From CAVYTF01 sp963708205 (GTDB lineage Bacteria; Bacteroidota; Bacteroidia; Chitinophagales; Chitinophagaceae), in NCBI GenBank assembly GCA_963708205.1, contig OY970196.1, positions 1,116,001-1,180,000 of the forward strand: a DNA stretch of 64,000 bases, given 5' to 3'. A program made the translations under genes and the position numbers. Shown one piece after another: positions 63,888 to 64,000 of the stretch. Position 1 is the stretch's first letter. Every line of letters begins with the position of its first letter. The notes under the pieces were generated by a model. The model was not told the DNA's origin and did no database searches. It was given only the letters and a program-made list of their open reading frames with translations.

Positions 63888-64000
63888 TAACTTTTATAAC
63901 AGCATAAGGCAATGTAATGATGAAGTTCAAAATTTCAAAATACAAAAAGCGAAGTTGGACAGTTCGCAAAGACCATGTTCAACGAACATACGTATTGAAA

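Overview
The window is AT-rich chromosomal DNA from a member of the Bacteroidota. Evidence for this is the many secreted proteins with a C-terminal type IX secretion (T9SS) sorting domain, periplasmic-propeller/Y_Y_Y histidine kinases paired with LuxR-type regulators, an ECF sigma factor followed by an outer-membrane-barrel protein, and the absence of Shine-Dalgarno sequences. A Chitinophagaceae-like relative is my best guess; that rank is inference. No rRNA, tRNA or CRISPR was seen.

Layout. 1-5125: a sensor kinase (cut by the window start), its response regulator and a long NTAxG-repeat surface protein. 5610-12559: a large kelch/MopE/fibronectin T9SS protein, a phosphoesterase lipoprotein, an alpha/beta hydrolase and small membrane or envelope proteins. 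12741-17768: ECF sigma plus barrel protein, then a tight DedA / GT2 / GT39-type envelope glycosylation operon. 18103-21063: a small membrane protein, CPBP protease, GNAT acetyltransferase and class C beta-lactamase-like hydrolase. 21287-28009: a four-gene minus-strand operon of T9SS cargo proteins (two leucine-rich, one beta-helix, one propeller-like). 28158-28692: two gene relics. 28840-36299: a second kinase / regulator / repeat protein cassette with a coupled M43-type metalloprotease. 36853-45315: a third cassette on the minus strand, with two repeat proteins. 45569-46667: a truncated kinase in front of an intact regulator. 47180-60003: an accessory, defence-like region with an excisionase-like HTH, an RHH-like protein, a type I restriction-modification pair (fused HsdM-HsdS plus HsdR), a HARE-HTH/PD-(D/E)XK nuclease, a second broken nuclease, RmuC and a DRT-like reverse transcriptase. 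60200-63002: small hypotheticals, a frameshifted REP-associated tyrosine transposase bracketed by inverted hairpins, and a TolB-like propeller. 63240-63768: a gene broken by a 13-bp tandem duplication.

The main result is that the window holds three paralogous cassettes with the same order: Reg_prop/Y_Y_Y/HisKA_3 kinase, then NarL/LuxR regulator, then NTAxG-repeat surface protein(s). Each cassette carries its own inverted-repeat motif, with a spacer of 8 nt in six of the seven sites, just upstream of the regulator gene and of the surface-protein gene (and also of the kinase in cassette 2). Half-sites agree within a cassette and differ between cassettes: ACTAC/GTAGT, ATCCC/GGGAT and CAATAGC/GCTATTG. 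The residues of the three HTH recognition helices differ in parallel. I infer three insulated sense-and-display circuits that arose by duplication and then diverged in both sensor and operator. Three of the four surface proteins carry a self-cleaving S74 chaperone domain between the repeat shaft and the T9SS anchor signal. The fourth lacks it but is translationally coupled to a secreted metalloprotease.
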